DNA of 64,000 bases from Aquimarina pacifica (GCF_000520955.1 NZ_JACC01000020.1:62001-126000); one strand, 5' to 3'; shown: positions 26,721-36,618, numbered from the stretch's first letter. Translations and numbers: made by a program. Notes: generated from the sequence alone by a model not told the origin.

Positions 26721-27737
26721 CTATTTTATAAAACTTTCTCGAGGACCATCTATTGCAAAAACCGATCTCATCCTTTCTTTTTGTCCTTCTGTAAACATAT
26801 ACATACATGCATCATCTGTATAATCCATAAAATTCATTGTAATATCATTAGACTCACAACGCACAATAGGATACTCCGGACAACCATAATTGGGTCCATC
26901 TGACCTTGGGGTGTCCTCTACAAAATCGTCCTGACTACAATTACCATCTCCCCAAATATGTCTTAAATTTAACCAATGTCCTACTTCATGGGTTGTTGTT
27001 CTTCCTTTGTTAAATGGTGGGGTAACTGACCCTTTTGTTCCAAAAAATTGAGAACTTACCACAATACCATCGGTGTCAGCACTATCACCAGGAAATTGCG
27101 CATATCCCAAAATCCCACCACCAATAGTACATACCCAGATATTAAGATGCGTCTCGGGGCTAATAACGTTAGATCCACCATTTGATGCAAATTTCATTTG
27201 ATCATCGGTCCCCCAAGAATCCCTTGTAGCAGGAATTCTAAGGATACTATCTAGTGAAAAATGTATGTTCGTTTCTGCCGCAATACCCATAAATTCTTCC
27301 GGAATTTGAGAACTATCTTCATTTGTTTTGGTAAAATCTTGATTCAGTACATCTATCTGAGAAGAAATCTGTTCGTCACTTATATTTTCGACATCATTGC
27401 TATAGATCACATGAACTATTGTCGGAATCGAAATTGTATCGGTACCACTGACCTTATTTTTCTTATTTCTTTGAATTACACGTTGACATAGTGTTTCTAT
27501 GGTTTCCATTTTTGACCTTAAATCAGGTGTTCTTGCCATGTGTTTTTCTAAAACTTCCATGGTACTGCACCGAATTAAAGATTGGCTCTGTAATGAATCT
27601 GAAGTTTGGGTTTCTGGATTCTCCTGTTGGTTTCCTTCTTGATTCTCTGTATCAGCATTGCGTTTTTTAGAAGGTATGCAATTTGCTAAAAGTGCTACAA
27701 GTATCATTAAAACCAATATATTTTGAATAGTCTTCAT
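26721..27737 (-). CDS. Secreted M43 (pappalysin/cytophagalysin) zinc metalloprotease
   Basis: A 338-residue lipoprotein (lipobox LLANC). The M43 zinc motif is HEVGHWLNLRHIWGD with H250, E251, H254 and H260, followed by the usual Cys-rich loop (GNCSQDDFVEDTP…NYGCPEYP) and the methionine turn NFMDYTDDACMYMFTEGQ. Prodomain features IPTIVHVIYSND and the DVLNQDFTKTN block are also family hallmarks. No T9SS sorting domain is present, unlike many flavobacterial M43 proteases; lipidation probably retains it at the cell surface. It lies in the accessory island between sufS and sufE. Confidence 0.93.
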   Translation of the reverse strand: MKTIQNILVLMILVALLANCIPSKKRNADTENQEGNQQENPETQTSDSLQSQSLIRCSTMEVLEKHMARTPDLRSKMETIETLCQRVIQRNKKNKVSGTDTISIPTIVHVIYSNDVENISDEQISSQIDVLNQDFTKTNEDSSQIPEEFMGIAAETNIHFSLDSILRIPATRDSWGTDDQMKFASNGGSNVISPETHLNIWVCTIGGGILGYAQFPGDSADTDGIVVSSQFFGTKGSVTPPFNKGRTTTHEVGHWLNLRHIWGDGNCSQDDFVEDTPRSDGPNYGCPEYPIVRCESNDITMNFMDYTDDACMYMFTEGQKERMRSVFAIDGPRESFIK

Positions 27738-27891
27738 GTCTATTTTAACTTATAAAGAGATACTATATCAATATAAGTATAAAACAAGAAATAAAAGAAA
27801 CTTGTTTTACTCTTTAACAAAGAATAACATTATTTAATGATTTGACTGTTACTATGTTAAATTAGATTAATTGAAAATTCAAAAAACGACT

Positions 27892-29016
27892 TTATTCTGT
27901 TATTGTAGAATTAGTAACATTAATATCTGTATCACTATGCGCCGAAATCCCAGGATATGCAGGGTACCATGAACCTCCTATATTATTTTGAATTGTTGAA
28001 TCTTCTATAACAACATTTCCCGAATGGTCATTGCTAACAAAGATAATAGCAGCGCCAAAATCATTTACCTCATTGTGTTCTATTACCGTACCAAGTACTT
28101 CTAATGTCATAGTATTTCCGTCGTTGTATATAGCACCACCACTTCCTCCTCCTGGGGTTCCGGCTACGCTGGGATTTCCTCCATTACCAATTGCTGTATT
28201 ATAGGAGAACAGACTGTTAATAAGTGTCCAGGATACTCCTATGCTACTTACAGCTCCTCCATTTGACCCTGAGTTACCGTATCCTTCTTTTCCTCCAAAA
28301 GTACTATTCACAATATATACAGGTTGATCATCGTATTGACTAAATACTCTAATGGCACCTCCTCCTACATCTGGACCCACACTGGCACAGATATTATTAA
28401 AGAATCTGGTATTTACGGCTTTAAACCGTCCTCCTCTTATCCATATTGCACCACCACCATCATATTCGGTTTCATTAGTAGAATTTCCATTCGCAAACGT
28501 AATATTTTGTACCGTTAATCTCGGATGGTCCTGATTCTGACAATGATCTGTTGTCCATACCTGATCAGGATCACAGGTGTTCATATACAGAATCCGAGTC
28601 TGGCCACCTCCACTAAGTGTTATCAAACCACCACCATCAATGACAACTTCGGTATTGGCATTATTAAATACTTTTGCCGGCGAAGTAAGTGTAATGGTAA
28701 TTGGATCTGGACCACAATCAAAAACAATTTTACCTCCTTGTGCTACAGCATCGATAAAAACCTGTCCTGTGCAACTCTCAGGAGTACCATCACCAACTAC
28801 TGTATCTGGACTAGAAACATCTTCTAATCCTGCTTCTGTAGGAATAGGATAATTACCCTCAGGATTTCCTGCCACAATCCCATCAAAAGGATTATCTAAT
28901 GGATTATCAACAACCACAGAATCACTTGTGTTTTCTGACTCATTACTACAAGATGCTATAATAAAAATTGAAAATAAGGTTACTCCATATTTTTTGAAAA
29001 GAAGATTGGATTTCAT
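27892..29016 (-). CDS. Beta-helix lipoprotein, Pmp-like repeats
   Basis: A 374-residue lipoprotein (signal ending IIASCSNES). From about residue 100 it has right-handed beta-helix repeats with GGA-I/V turns (GGGAIWIRGG, GGGAIRVF, NGGAVSS, GSGGAIYND), as in polymorphic outer-membrane-protein-type passenger domains. It ends at VTNSTITE without a T9SS domain and with no catalytic block I can identify, so a short family length or C-terminal truncation is possible. It is located between sufS and the M43 protease. Its function, perhaps adhesion or polymer binding, is inferred from fold only. Confidence 0.8.
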   Translation of the reverse strand: MKSNLLFKKYGVTLFSIFIIASCSNESENTSDSVVVDNPLDNPFDGIVAGNPEGNYPIPTEAGLEDVSSPDTVVGDGTPESCTGQVFIDAVAQGGKIVFDCGPDPITITLTSPAKVFNNANTEVVIDGGGLITLSGGGQTRILYMNTCDPDQVWTTDHCQNQDHPRLTVQNITFANGNSTNETEYDGGGAIWIRGGRFKAVNTRFFNNICASVGPDVGGGAIRVFSQYDDQPVYIVNSTFGGKEGYGNSGSNGGAVSSIGVSWTLINSLFSYNTAIGNGGNPSVAGTPGGGSGGAIYNDGNTMTLEVLGTVIEHNEVNDFGAAIIFVSNDHSGNVVIEDSTIQNNIGGSWYPAYPGISAHSDTDINVTNSTITE

Positions 29017-29216
29017 ACTGTAACTACATTGGGGGTTATGATATCATAGTAAACGAAATAACGTGTATCGATATTGTACACACCATTTTGTAACATGCTG
29101 ATTTTTAATTAAAAACAGATTCTATAAAGATATTGTTTTACAACAAGAAATACTACCTCCTTTTCAGTGAAACTGGTGGTAACAATACCCTATTGAATAT
29201 TTCAGCGTTTTTACTT

Positions 29217-30431
29217 TTATGAAAGCATCATTTTCGCCTTTTTTACGGCTTCTACTAAGGCATCTATTTCTTCTTTTGTATTATAGAATGAAAATGAAGC
29301 TCTTATGGTTCCTGGTATTTTATAAAAATCCATAATGGGTTGTGCACAATGGTGCCCGGTGCGCACTGCAATCCCTAACTTATCTACAATGGTTCCTATA
29401 TCATAAGGGTGAATATCTCCTATATTAAAGGAGATTACTGAAGTTTTGTTCTTAGAGGTCCCGTACACTTTTAAACCTTCGATTTCTTCTAGTTTTTTTG
29501 TGCCATATACTAATAATTCCTTTTCGTATGTCTCAATAGCGTCAAAGCCTATACTATTCATATAATCTAGAGCTACACCAAATGCAATACCACCACAAAT
29601 ATTAGGTGTTCCTGCTTCGAATTTGTGAGGCAAACCTGCATAGGTAGTTTTTTCGAATGTTACTTGATCAATCATTTCTCCTCCTCCTTGATACGGTGGT
29701 AGTTTGTTGAGCCATTCTTCTTTTCCGTACAATAAACCAACACCCGTAGGACCACAAAGTTTATGTGCAGAGGCTACATAAAAATCGACATCTAGTGATT
29801 GTACATCAGGTTTGATATGAGGGCATGACTGTGCTCCATCAATTAATACCGCTGCTCCTATTTTATGTGCTTTTTCTATAATCTCTTCTATAGGATTAAT
29901 CGTTCCGAGTGCATTAGAAATATGATTGGTAAATACGAGTTTCGTTTTTTCAGAAAGTAGTTGATCATATACATTCATAACCAATTCTCCCTTTTCATTC
30001 ATAGGAATTACTTTGAGAATGGCACCAGTACGTTCACAAAGCATTTGCCAAGGAACAATATTAGAATGATGTTCTAAGGCCGAAACAATAATTTCATCAC
30101 CAGGAGAGAGCAGTGTCGTAAATCCAGTTGCCACAATATTAATACCGTGGGTTGTTCCTGATGTCATTATAATCTCATGACTATGTTTTGCATTAAAATG
30201 TTCTTGTATTTTTTTTCTTGCTATCTCATAAGCGTCTGTAGCTTCTTGAGATAGGGTATGCACTCCTCTATGAATATTTGCATTATAATTGCTATAATAA
30301 TCGACAATAGCATCTATTACAATTTGTGGTGTCTGAGAGGTTGCAGCATTATCAAAATATACCAATGGTTTTCCGTTAACTTCTCGTTTAAGAATAGGAA
30401 AATCCTCTCTAATTTTTAGTACATCGAACAT
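29217..30431 (-). CDS. sufS: Cysteine desulfurase SufS
   Basis: A 404-residue group II cysteine desulfurase. It shows YFDNAATSQTP near the start, the PLP-lysine region YVASAHKLCGPTGVG and the active-site loop VRTGHHCAQP with the catalytic cysteine. The frame can be extended to a TTG at 30449, but the ATG at 30431 (MFDVLKIREDFP) agrees with the family and has AGAAAGAAA upstream. It supplies persulfide through SufE to SufBCD. It stands alone here, with accessory genes on both sides, and so needs its own promoter in the 85 bases shared with the divergent hydrolase gene. Confidence 0.97.
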   Translation of the reverse strand: MFDVLKIREDFPILKREVNGKPLVYFDNAATSQTPQIVIDAIVDYYSNYNANIHRGVHTLSQEATDAYEIARKKIQEHFNAKHSHEIIMTSGTTHGINIVATGFTTLLSPGDEIIVSALEHHSNIVPWQMLCERTGAILKVIPMNEKGELVMNVYDQLLSEKTKLVFTNHISNALGTINPIEEIIEKAHKIGAAVLIDGAQSCPHIKPDVQSLDVDFYVASAHKLCGPTGVGLLYGKEEWLNKLPPYQGGGEMIDQVTFEKTTYAGLPHKFEAGTPNICGGIAFGVALDYMNSIGFDAIETYEKELLVYGTKKLEEIEGLKVYGTSKNKTSVISFNIGDIHPYDIGTIVDKLGIAVRTGHHCAQPIMDFYKIPGTIRASFSFYNTKEEIDALVEAVKKAKMMLS

Positions 30432-30514
30432 ATCAATTTCTTTCTGCAAAAGTACTAAGTATTTTTAATCAGGATTGTTTATTTTTAGAATGATTTAATC
30501 ATTTCTAGTGTATA

Positions 30515-31867
30515 ATGAAGTTATTCAAAAAAATTGGCCGGATTATTCTTTTCCTCTTGGTACTCATCATTGGTATTGTTATCGCTCAAAACTATCCAAA
30601 GCTTGATATTATATCAGGGTTTTCTGCAAAAAACATGAGCTCCTCAGTGTTTTTAGCAAATAGAACACTTGAATATACTGATAATACAGACCACAATGTC
30701 CCTAATATAAAATTAGCTACTGATGAGGCAGTAAAAGACAAAAAATATACAACTGCCAATGTATATGGTCTCAAAAAACGAAAAGCAATTTATCGCGAGG
30801 GATTGGGTAGTATTTTAATTGATGATACTTTTGATGAAAATGCTCCTTTTCTGGTTCCTAAAAGAACATTTTCTAAAACTAACTTGTCTTTTCCGTATGG
30901 AGATTTACCTCAAAAAGATACATTATTCGAAAATATTAATTATCAAAAAATACAAAAAACTGTAAACGCTATTTTTGATAAAGAAGGAGTACAACAACAA
31001 AAAACTCGTGCTGTTCTCGTGCTGCACAAGGACCAAATTATTGCAGAAAAATATTTGGATGGTTTTAATGCTTCCTCTATGCTATTGGGGTGGTCTATGA
31101 CCAAAAGTATTCTTTGTACTGCTTTTGGAGTATTAGAAAAGCAAGACAGAATAAATATTAATGATAAGGCACCGATAAAAGAATGGCAACAAGACGAAAG
31201 AAAAAATATCACTATTAATAATTTACTTCAAATGAATAGTGGTTTGGCTTGGGAAGAAGATTATACTTCTATTTCTGATGCAACAACAATGCTATATCTC
31301 GATAAAGATATGACCAAAGCGCAGATACACAAAAAGGCAATTCATAAACCAAACGAGCATTGGTATTACTCCTCTGGCACTTCTAATCTATTATCCGGTA
31401 TTTTGAGAAAACAGTTCTCGACATATCAAGAATATCTAGACTATCCTTACGAAGCATTTATTGACAAAATTGGCATGAATTCTATGGTTATAGAAACCGA
31501 TATGGCTGGTAATTATGTTGGTTCTTCGTACTCTTGGGCAACAGTACGAGATTGGGGCAAATTTGGGTTACTCTATCTTCATAAAGGAAACTGGAATGGT
31601 ACTCAAATTTTTGATGCCGATTGGGAAACGTATGTAAGAACTCCAAGTCCTACATCCGAAGGAGATTATGGAGCGCATTTTTGGTTAAACGCCGGTGGTT
31701 TTTATCCTGATGCACCGCGAGATATGTATTCTGCAAATGGATATCAGGGACAACGTATATTTATAATTCCATCAAAGGATTTGGTAATCGTTCGTTTTGG
31801 GCTAATCGGTGACGATGGTGTTGATTTTAATACGTTTTTAAAAGGGATTGTTGAAGCCATAAAATAA
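30515..31867 (+). CDS. Membrane-anchored beta-lactamase-fold serine hydrolase
   Basis: A 450-residue protein with an N-terminal membrane anchor (about 8-25, IILFLLVLIIGIVIA) and a class C beta-lactamase/penicillin-binding-protein-type domain. The catalytic motif is S194-M-T-K197 in GWSMTKSIL; the second motif is YYSSGTSN (Tyr-x-Ser type). The third motif region reads GYQGQRIFI, where KTG-like motifs usually stand. Family members include esterases, D-aminopeptidases and beta-lactamases, so antibiotic hydrolysis should not be assumed. It starts 84 bases from sufS, divergently, and forms the right end of the island between sufD and sufS. Confidence 0.87.
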   Translation: MKLFKKIGRIILFLLVLIIGIVIAQNYPKLDIISGFSAKNMSSSVFLANRTLEYTDNTDHNVPNIKLATDEAVKDKKYTTANVYGLKKRKAIYREGLGSILIDDTFDENAPFLVPKRTFSKTNLSFPYGDLPQKDTLFENINYQKIQKTVNAIFDKEGVQQQKTRAVLVLHKDQIIAEKYLDGFNASSMLLGWSMTKSILCTAFGVLEKQDRININDKAPIKEWQQDERKNITINNLLQMNSGLAWEEDYTSISDATTMLYLDKDMTKAQIHKKAIHKPNEHWYYSSGTSNLLSGILRKQFSTYQEYLDYPYEAFIDKIGMNSMVIETDMAGNYVGSSYSWATVRDWGKFGLLYLHKGNWNGTQIFDADWETYVRTPSPTSEGDYGAHFWLNAGGFYPDAPRDMYSANGYQGQRIFIIPSKDLVIVRFGLIGDDGVDFNTFLKGIVEAIK

Positions 31868-32010
31868 TTTAACAAATGGCGCAAGCTATTAAAACCACTA
31901 CTTAATACCCTAAAAAAAAGGGAGTTTACCCCTAAAAATAATGGGTTATTATCCTCTTTGTTTATTGTTTGATCCTATATAATTTGGGTAAGAAATTAAA
32001 AACCACAATT

Positions 32011-32667
32011 ATGAAAACAATTAAACTAATCTTTTTTTTGACTTCTTTTTTTATTTTAAGCTGTCAACCAGAGCATGATGGTATTTCAGAAAATCCCGAA
32101 CAAATCTCACTAGAGAAAGAAATAAATACGGCAAAAAATTACAAAGCATCTCTATACATCAAATACAAGAAATCTATTTGGCTCAAAAAAGGAAGTGCTA
32201 TTGTTATGTCTGCAAAATCAGGAAGAGCCATTGTATATGATCTCGAAAAATACGACGTGGTAACGCTAAAAGACCAACTAACCCTTTGGGAAACCGGTGT
32301 TTTTGCAAATTCTGGTTGCGATTGTAGCCCGGGTCAAATATGTATCAACGGGATCTGTCAAGCTGTGGGCGGTGGTGATGGATTGCCTGAACAACCTTGT
32401 GGCGGTAATTGTCCTCCTGGTACAATTTGTATTCAAGACACTTGTACAGAAATAGATCCCTGTGCTAACTGTGCTCCTGATCAGATCTGTATTAACGGGA
32501 TCTGTCAAGCAACTGATCCTTGCGCAGACTGTACACCTGATCAAATTTGTATAAATGGTATTTGTACCTCGGACCCTTGTAATGAATGTGATGAAGATGA
32601 AATTTGTATTCAGGGAGAATGTCAGGATATTGGCACAGAGGGAGGTGCAGAAGTGCTGACTTTTTGA
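32011..32667 (+). CDS. Lipoprotein with Cys-rich EGF-like repeats
   Basis: A 218-residue lipoprotein starting at the ATG that gives MKTIKLIFFLTSFFILSCQP; the frame also extends upstream to 31969 but that would hide the signal. Residues about 30-95 are basic. From about 100 there are five units of the form C-x2-C/D-x4-I/Q-x-C-I-x-G-x-C (PDQICINGICQ, EDEICIQGECQ), separated by short Asp/Pro linkers, with regular cysteine spacing that suggests disulfide-rich extracellular modules. The repeats resemble EGF-like or Dickkopf-like Cys motifs. Its ligand is unknown. It is followed by a bidirectional terminator. Confidence 0.8.
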   Translation: MKTIKLIFFLTSFFILSCQPEHDGISENPEQISLEKEINTAKNYKASLYIKYKKSIWLKKGSAIVMSAKSGRAIVYDLEKYDVVTLKDQLTLWETGVFANSGCDCSPGQICINGICQAVGGGDGLPEQPCGGNCPPGTICIQDTCTEIDPCANCAPDQICINGICQATDPCADCTPDQICINGICTSDPCNECDEDEICIQGECQDIGTEGGAEVLTF

Positions 32668-32700
32668 TCCGCTCTGTTTTGTAAAGTACAACTATTGCCA

Positions 32701-32733
32701 AAAACACCAGATTCTTATTGAATCTGGTGTTTT
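32701..32733. terminator. Bidirectional intrinsic terminator
   Basis: AAAACACCAGATTC (32701-32714) pairs perfectly with GAATCTGGTGTTTT (32720-32733), loop TTATT, followed by T on both sides. It lies between the convergent Cys-rich lipoprotein gene and the KAP NTPase gene. Confidence 0.85.
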
Positions 32734-32795
32734 TGGTATGCATTAGAATTTCTATTAGTAATAGGTTTAGACTAAAATATAATATGTGATCTTTT

Positions 32796-34940
32796 TTAAC
32801 TTTGATGTTCTGACTTATAATACGTAAAGACTTGGCGGATATTATCTTCTATAGTACTCTCATTGACAAGACTGAATCTAAAATCATCAAAGGGTTGCAT
32901 GGATGGATAGTGTCTTAAAATTGCTTGTACAATTATATGAATAGGAACTAATGATCCTAAGTACTCATAATTATCTAAAGAAATTGCATTGAAAAAATTA
33001 GTGTTTGAATATGTGTAAGCTGCAAAATTTCTGATAAAAAGACCTAATAACTCTTTATCCTTTAAAATTGAATTGATAAAATTCTCAAAAGACTTCGGAT
33101 CGGTATCTTTCCAAATTCTAAATGCCCCAATAATGTATGTGCTTTCAGGGGATTCTATAAGGATATATTTATAATTCTCATAACCATTTAATCGATTAAC
33201 AATAGATTGATCAATAGATTCATCGTTAATTTCTAAGTATATTCTCAAATAACAAAGGTCTTTGAGAGACATTAATTTAAACTCCTCCAAGAAGTCTTTG
33301 AAATCAATGCCTTCCGTACTTTTTAATTTTGTTCCTACAGCTAGCAGCATATTTTCTTTTTCTGTTTTAAAAATAAAAGTTTTGTGATCATCAAATTCAC
33401 CTAAAATTGACAGCAAAAGTTTACTAAAAAAAGTTATGTTCTTCCTGTCATCTTCAAAGTACAGGATGTTTTCAAATTCTTGTATGGCTGAAGCTTTGTC
33501 TTGTTCTAGAAGCGGCAATAGAATGGTTTCTTTGATCGTTATATCTTTTGATTCGATCCCTTTTTTCAAGTCATAAATATATACTCTTGAGATTGCATCA
33601 GAGATATGATACGTAAAATACTTATGATAATGATTAACATGATTTATACACAATCCTTGATGAAACTCTTCTTCTAACTTAGGACCGCAATGTCTTTTAT
33701 GATAAAATAAATGATATAAAACATACTTGGTTTGTGGGTAAGCATTTAAAAGACAGTCCATATATGAGGTCCCTCCAAACACATTGGCATCATTATGATA
33801 GATACGCATAAATTCAGAATTAATCTCTGTTTCTTCAAAATCTATTATAGTTCCTCTATGGGATATTCTTTGAGGGATTTCATAATTTTTTAGTTCGTTA
33901 TACAATTCTGGGTATTTGACTTTTATGTACTCCACCCAAAACAAATGATATAAATTCACCTCATCCCCAATAGCAAAAGCACCGATAAAAAAACTATGAA
34001 GGGTTCTGTAAATTTCTCTAGGACTTTTGAAACGCATTAAAGGAAATGCATTTACTATTTCATCTAATTTTAATTGTTGTCTTTTATTTTCGGGATATAA
34101 TCTTCCTGTTATAGTATCGAGTTTTTTTTGAAACAATTTTTTCAAATCAACTTTGCGAACTCCTGGTAACATAATGGGGATATCAAAGATTTTTTCTAAA
34201 AACACCTTTCCATCCTCTTCTCCATCACCATATCGTTGTCCTATTGCTTTTGCAACTTGATCATGGTCTAAGGCAACAAAATAAACTACATTCTCAAAAT
34301 TGGCATTGAGCTTTACAATTTTTAAGAGCTTATAAATTTCATCTTTATCTAATCGATCTAAATCATCGATAAAAATGATAATTTTATGTTTATATTCTTT
34401 TAGAGCAGTATTAATCTCCTTTCTTAATCCTTCTAATGTTTCTTCCTCTCCTTGTAAAGCATAGCCCAGGGTTTCCATAACTTCGTTAGGGGAAAAAGCT
34501 ATTTTTCCTCCAGCCAACATAGGCAGTCCTACCGATGCTGATAATTTGACGCTTTTCAGGTACTTACTATACTTTATAAGTTGTTTCCCGATATTGGTTA
34601 ACGTATCATTTTTCTCAATAAACAATCTCTTTGACAATCCATTAAAAAACTCAAAAAGCATTTCGTTTTGAGAATCAAACATCCACGGATTAAAATGATA
34701 TTTTATAATCCCTGCTCCATTTTTTGGTTTCTGAAAAAGCTCTATATCCCGCTCTACAAGCTTTAAAAATGATGTCTTACCTTCTCCCCATTTTCCATAA
34801 ACACCAATACTTAATGGCGAAGGATCTGATGCCGTTTGCCGTATTATTTCTTTGACTTTATCTGCATAGAATTCAAAACCTAATAAATCATCTTTTTTAT
34901 GAGTAATTGGCTCTTGAGAAAACGTGTGGGTGTTTGTCAT
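32796..34940 (-). CDS. KAP-family P-loop NTPase
   Basis: A 714-residue protein whose first 330 residues are a KAP NTPase: Walker A GKWGEGKTS (about 49-57), Walker B IIIFIDDLDRLDKDE (about 185-199), and the helical part with FPLMRFKSPREIYR. KAP proteins often have membrane segments inserted between Walker A and B; here only a weakly hydrophobic stretch (SASVGLPMLAGG) is seen, so this one is probably soluble. Residues about 330-714 are helical and match nothing I know. The frame extends to a TTG at 34955, but ATG at 34940 is preferred. Some KAP proteins act in phage defence, but no partner genes are next to it. Confidence 0.85.
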   Translation of the reverse strand: MTNTHTFSQEPITHKKDDLLGFEFYADKVKEIIRQTASDPSPLSIGVYGKWGEGKTSFLKLVERDIELFQKPKNGAGIIKYHFNPWMFDSQNEMLFEFFNGLSKRLFIEKNDTLTNIGKQLIKYSKYLKSVKLSASVGLPMLAGGKIAFSPNEVMETLGYALQGEEETLEGLRKEINTALKEYKHKIIIFIDDLDRLDKDEIYKLLKIVKLNANFENVVYFVALDHDQVAKAIGQRYGDGEEDGKVFLEKIFDIPIMLPGVRKVDLKKLFQKKLDTITGRLYPENKRQQLKLDEIVNAFPLMRFKSPREIYRTLHSFFIGAFAIGDEVNLYHLFWVEYIKVKYPELYNELKNYEIPQRISHRGTIIDFEETEINSEFMRIYHNDANVFGGTSYMDCLLNAYPQTKYVLYHLFYHKRHCGPKLEEEFHQGLCINHVNHYHKYFTYHISDAISRVYIYDLKKGIESKDITIKETILLPLLEQDKASAIQEFENILYFEDDRKNITFFSKLLLSILGEFDDHKTFIFKTEKENMLLAVGTKLKSTEGIDFKDFLEEFKLMSLKDLCYLRIYLEINDESIDQSIVNRLNGYENYKYILIESPESTYIIGAFRIWKDTDPKSFENFINSILKDKELLGLFIRNFAAYTYSNTNFFNAISLDNYEYLGSLVPIHIIVQAILRHYPSMQPFDDFRFSLVNESTIEDNIRQVFTYYKSEHQS

Positions 34941-34974
34941 AATTTTTCTAAACAATGATTTAGTTAAAATAAAA

Positions 34975-35019
34975 ACCCCATTATCTTCGGCCCTTTATAA
35001 AGGTCTAAGATAATGGGGT
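34975..35019 (-). terminator. Intrinsic terminator between sufD and the KAP gene
   Basis: ACCCCATTATCTT (34975-34987) pairs perfectly over 13 bases with AAGATAATGGGGT (35007-35019). On the minus strand TTTTTATTTT follows. It lies about 190 bases past the sufD stop and just before the KAP NTPase start, so suf transcription should end here. Confidence 0.75.
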
Positions 35020-35150
35020 AATTTTATTGTTTACATTGTTAAAAATAACAAAAACCTGTAAAACTAATTCAAAAAAAATATCATGATTATTTTGTGAAAC
35101 AATTTTTAATAATAAAAGTTCTTTATGTCTTTTTATTCTTTTGAACTCAA

Positions 35151-35178
35151 AAACCTCAACAAATAAATGAAGAGGTTT
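35151..35178 (-). terminator. Probable first terminator after sufD
   Basis: AAACCTC (35151-35157) pairs with GAGGTTT (35172-35178). On the minus strand the hairpin is followed by TT and GAG (GAGGTTTTTGAG). It lies 30 bases past the sufD stop and backs up the stronger terminator at 34975-35019. Confidence 0.5.
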
Positions 35179-35210
35179 AGATTATAGTATTGTTAAGAGT
35201 TGTTTAATTT

Positions 35211-36524
35211 CTACAAATCAAACCCGATATTCACCCCAAGTTTATTTGCGATCAGCTTATTTATTCTTGTCTTGAGTTGCGGTATTTTTACGCTTTCTAA
35301 TACATTATTTGCAAAGGCATACATAAGTAATGCTCTCGCTTCTTTTTCACCAATACCACGTGATTTCATATAAAACAACGCATTTTCATCTAATTGACCT
35401 ATAGTACAGCCATGAGAACATTTTACATCATCGGCAAAAATCTCTAACTGTGGTTTAGAATTGATCGTTGCTTTATCGCTTAATAAAATATTGTTGTTAG
35501 ATTGAAAAGCATTTGTTTTCTGTGCTTCTTTATTTACAATAATTTTACCGTTAAAAACTCCGGTAGCTTTTTCATCAAAAATACCTTTATAGTCTTGATG
35601 ACTTTCACAATTTGGTTCTGTATGGTGTACTAATGTATTGTGATCCACATGTTGTTTTCCTTCGATAATAGTGACCCCATTAAGAATAGAATCTATTCCT
35701 TCTCCTTTTTGGTAAAAATTTAAGTTATTACGTGTGATATTACCACCAAATGCAAATGTATGCACAGATGCCACACTTTTTGCATGTTGCTCTATAAATG
35801 TATTATCTATCAAAGAGGCATTTTGGTTATCATTTTGGATCTTATAACAGTCAACAAAAGCACTTTTGTCTGCATAAATCTCGGTTACCGAATTCGTAAG
35901 AACAGGATTATCAGTTAAACTCTGATGCCGCTCAATAATCTGAACATGAGAATTCTCACCTACAACAATTAAGTTTCTTGGTTGTAGCATTTGTGCAGAT
36001 TCTTTTCCGGTAGAAAAATGAATAATCTGTATAGGCTTATCAGCCTGAATATTTTTTGAGATATGTATGTAAGCTCCTTCTTTTGAAAAAGCAGTATTTA
36101 AAGATGTCAGACCGTCTTTTGGTGCTATTTTATTAAAATAGGCTTCAATAACAGGTTTGTACTTGACATGATCTAGTGCTGATGACATTAAACAAACATC
36201 GATCTTATCATGTGTCGTTTCTGATAAATGTGAGGAATACTTGCCATCAATAAATACTATCTTGTACGTATCAAGATCATAGATAAAGTATTTTTTTACA
36301 TCTTTAAACTCTAAAGCATTTTCCTCTTTAGGAAAAATACTATAATCATGTTTAAGAACACTGTTTAGAGAGGTATATTTCCATGCTTCCTCTTTTTTGC
36401 TAGGGAACCCTTTTTCTTCAAAAATCTTAATCGCGTTGCTTCTGATATCATGAACAGGAGCATCTACATCTACTGTATTTTCGAAGGCCAAAAAAGAAGA
36501 CACCAATTTATCTTTCAATTCCAT
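35211..36524 (-). CDS. sufD: Fe-S cluster assembly scaffold subunit SufD
   Basis: A 437-residue SufD. It shows the N-terminal helical part (PSKKEEAWKYTSLN), the beta-helix core and the C-terminal hallmark CSHGCTIGQLDENALFYMKSRGI. SufD pairs with SufB in the SufBC2D complex and contributes to the interface where the cluster forms. It is 94 bases downstream of sufC and is the last gene of the sufA-sufB-lipoprotein-sufC-sufD unit, as shown by the hairpins after it. Confidence 0.97.
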   Translation of the reverse strand: MELKDKLVSSFLAFENTVDVDAPVHDIRSNAIKIFEEKGFPSKKEEAWKYTSLNSVLKHDYSIFPKEENALEFKDVKKYFIYDLDTYKIVFIDGKYSSHLSETTHDKIDVCLMSSALDHVKYKPVIEAYFNKIAPKDGLTSLNTAFSKEGAYIHISKNIQADKPIQIIHFSTGKESAQMLQPRNLIVVGENSHVQIIERHQSLTDNPVLTNSVTEIYADKSAFVDCYKIQNDNQNASLIDNTFIEQHAKSVASVHTFAFGGNITRNNLNFYQKGEGIDSILNGVTIIEGKQHVDHNTLVHHTEPNCESHQDYKGIFDEKATGVFNGKIIVNKEAQKTNAFQSNNNILLSDKATINSKPQLEIFADDVKCSHGCTIGQLDENALFYMKSRGIGEKEARALLMYAFANNVLESVKIPQLKTRINKLIANKLGVNIGFDL

Positions 36525-36618
36525 GTTTTTATTGATTGTTTCCTGTTGTTCATTGATTGTTAAAAAGAAGAAGACTCAAAAGAGCTATCAACTAGTGTAA
36601 CTATCAACGGTCAACTCA

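Noticed and set aside
26683..26808. N-terminal extension of the small lipoprotein into the M43 protease gene
   Set aside because: It overlaps the protease coding region and hides the lipoprotein signal.
30515..31867. Antibiotic-resistance beta-lactamase
   Set aside because: Only the general fold and the SxxK motif are seen; membrane anchoring and the altered third motif fit other serine hydrolases at least as well.
32278..32743. Minus-strand frames opposite the Cys-rich lipoprotein
   Set aside because: Shadows of the repeated plus-strand codons; no signals of their own.
32796..34940. Complete multi-gene phage-defence system around the KAP NTPase
   Set aside because: Neighbours are suf genes, a Cys-rich lipoprotein and a hydrolase; no nuclease, QueC-like or TatD-like partner is present.
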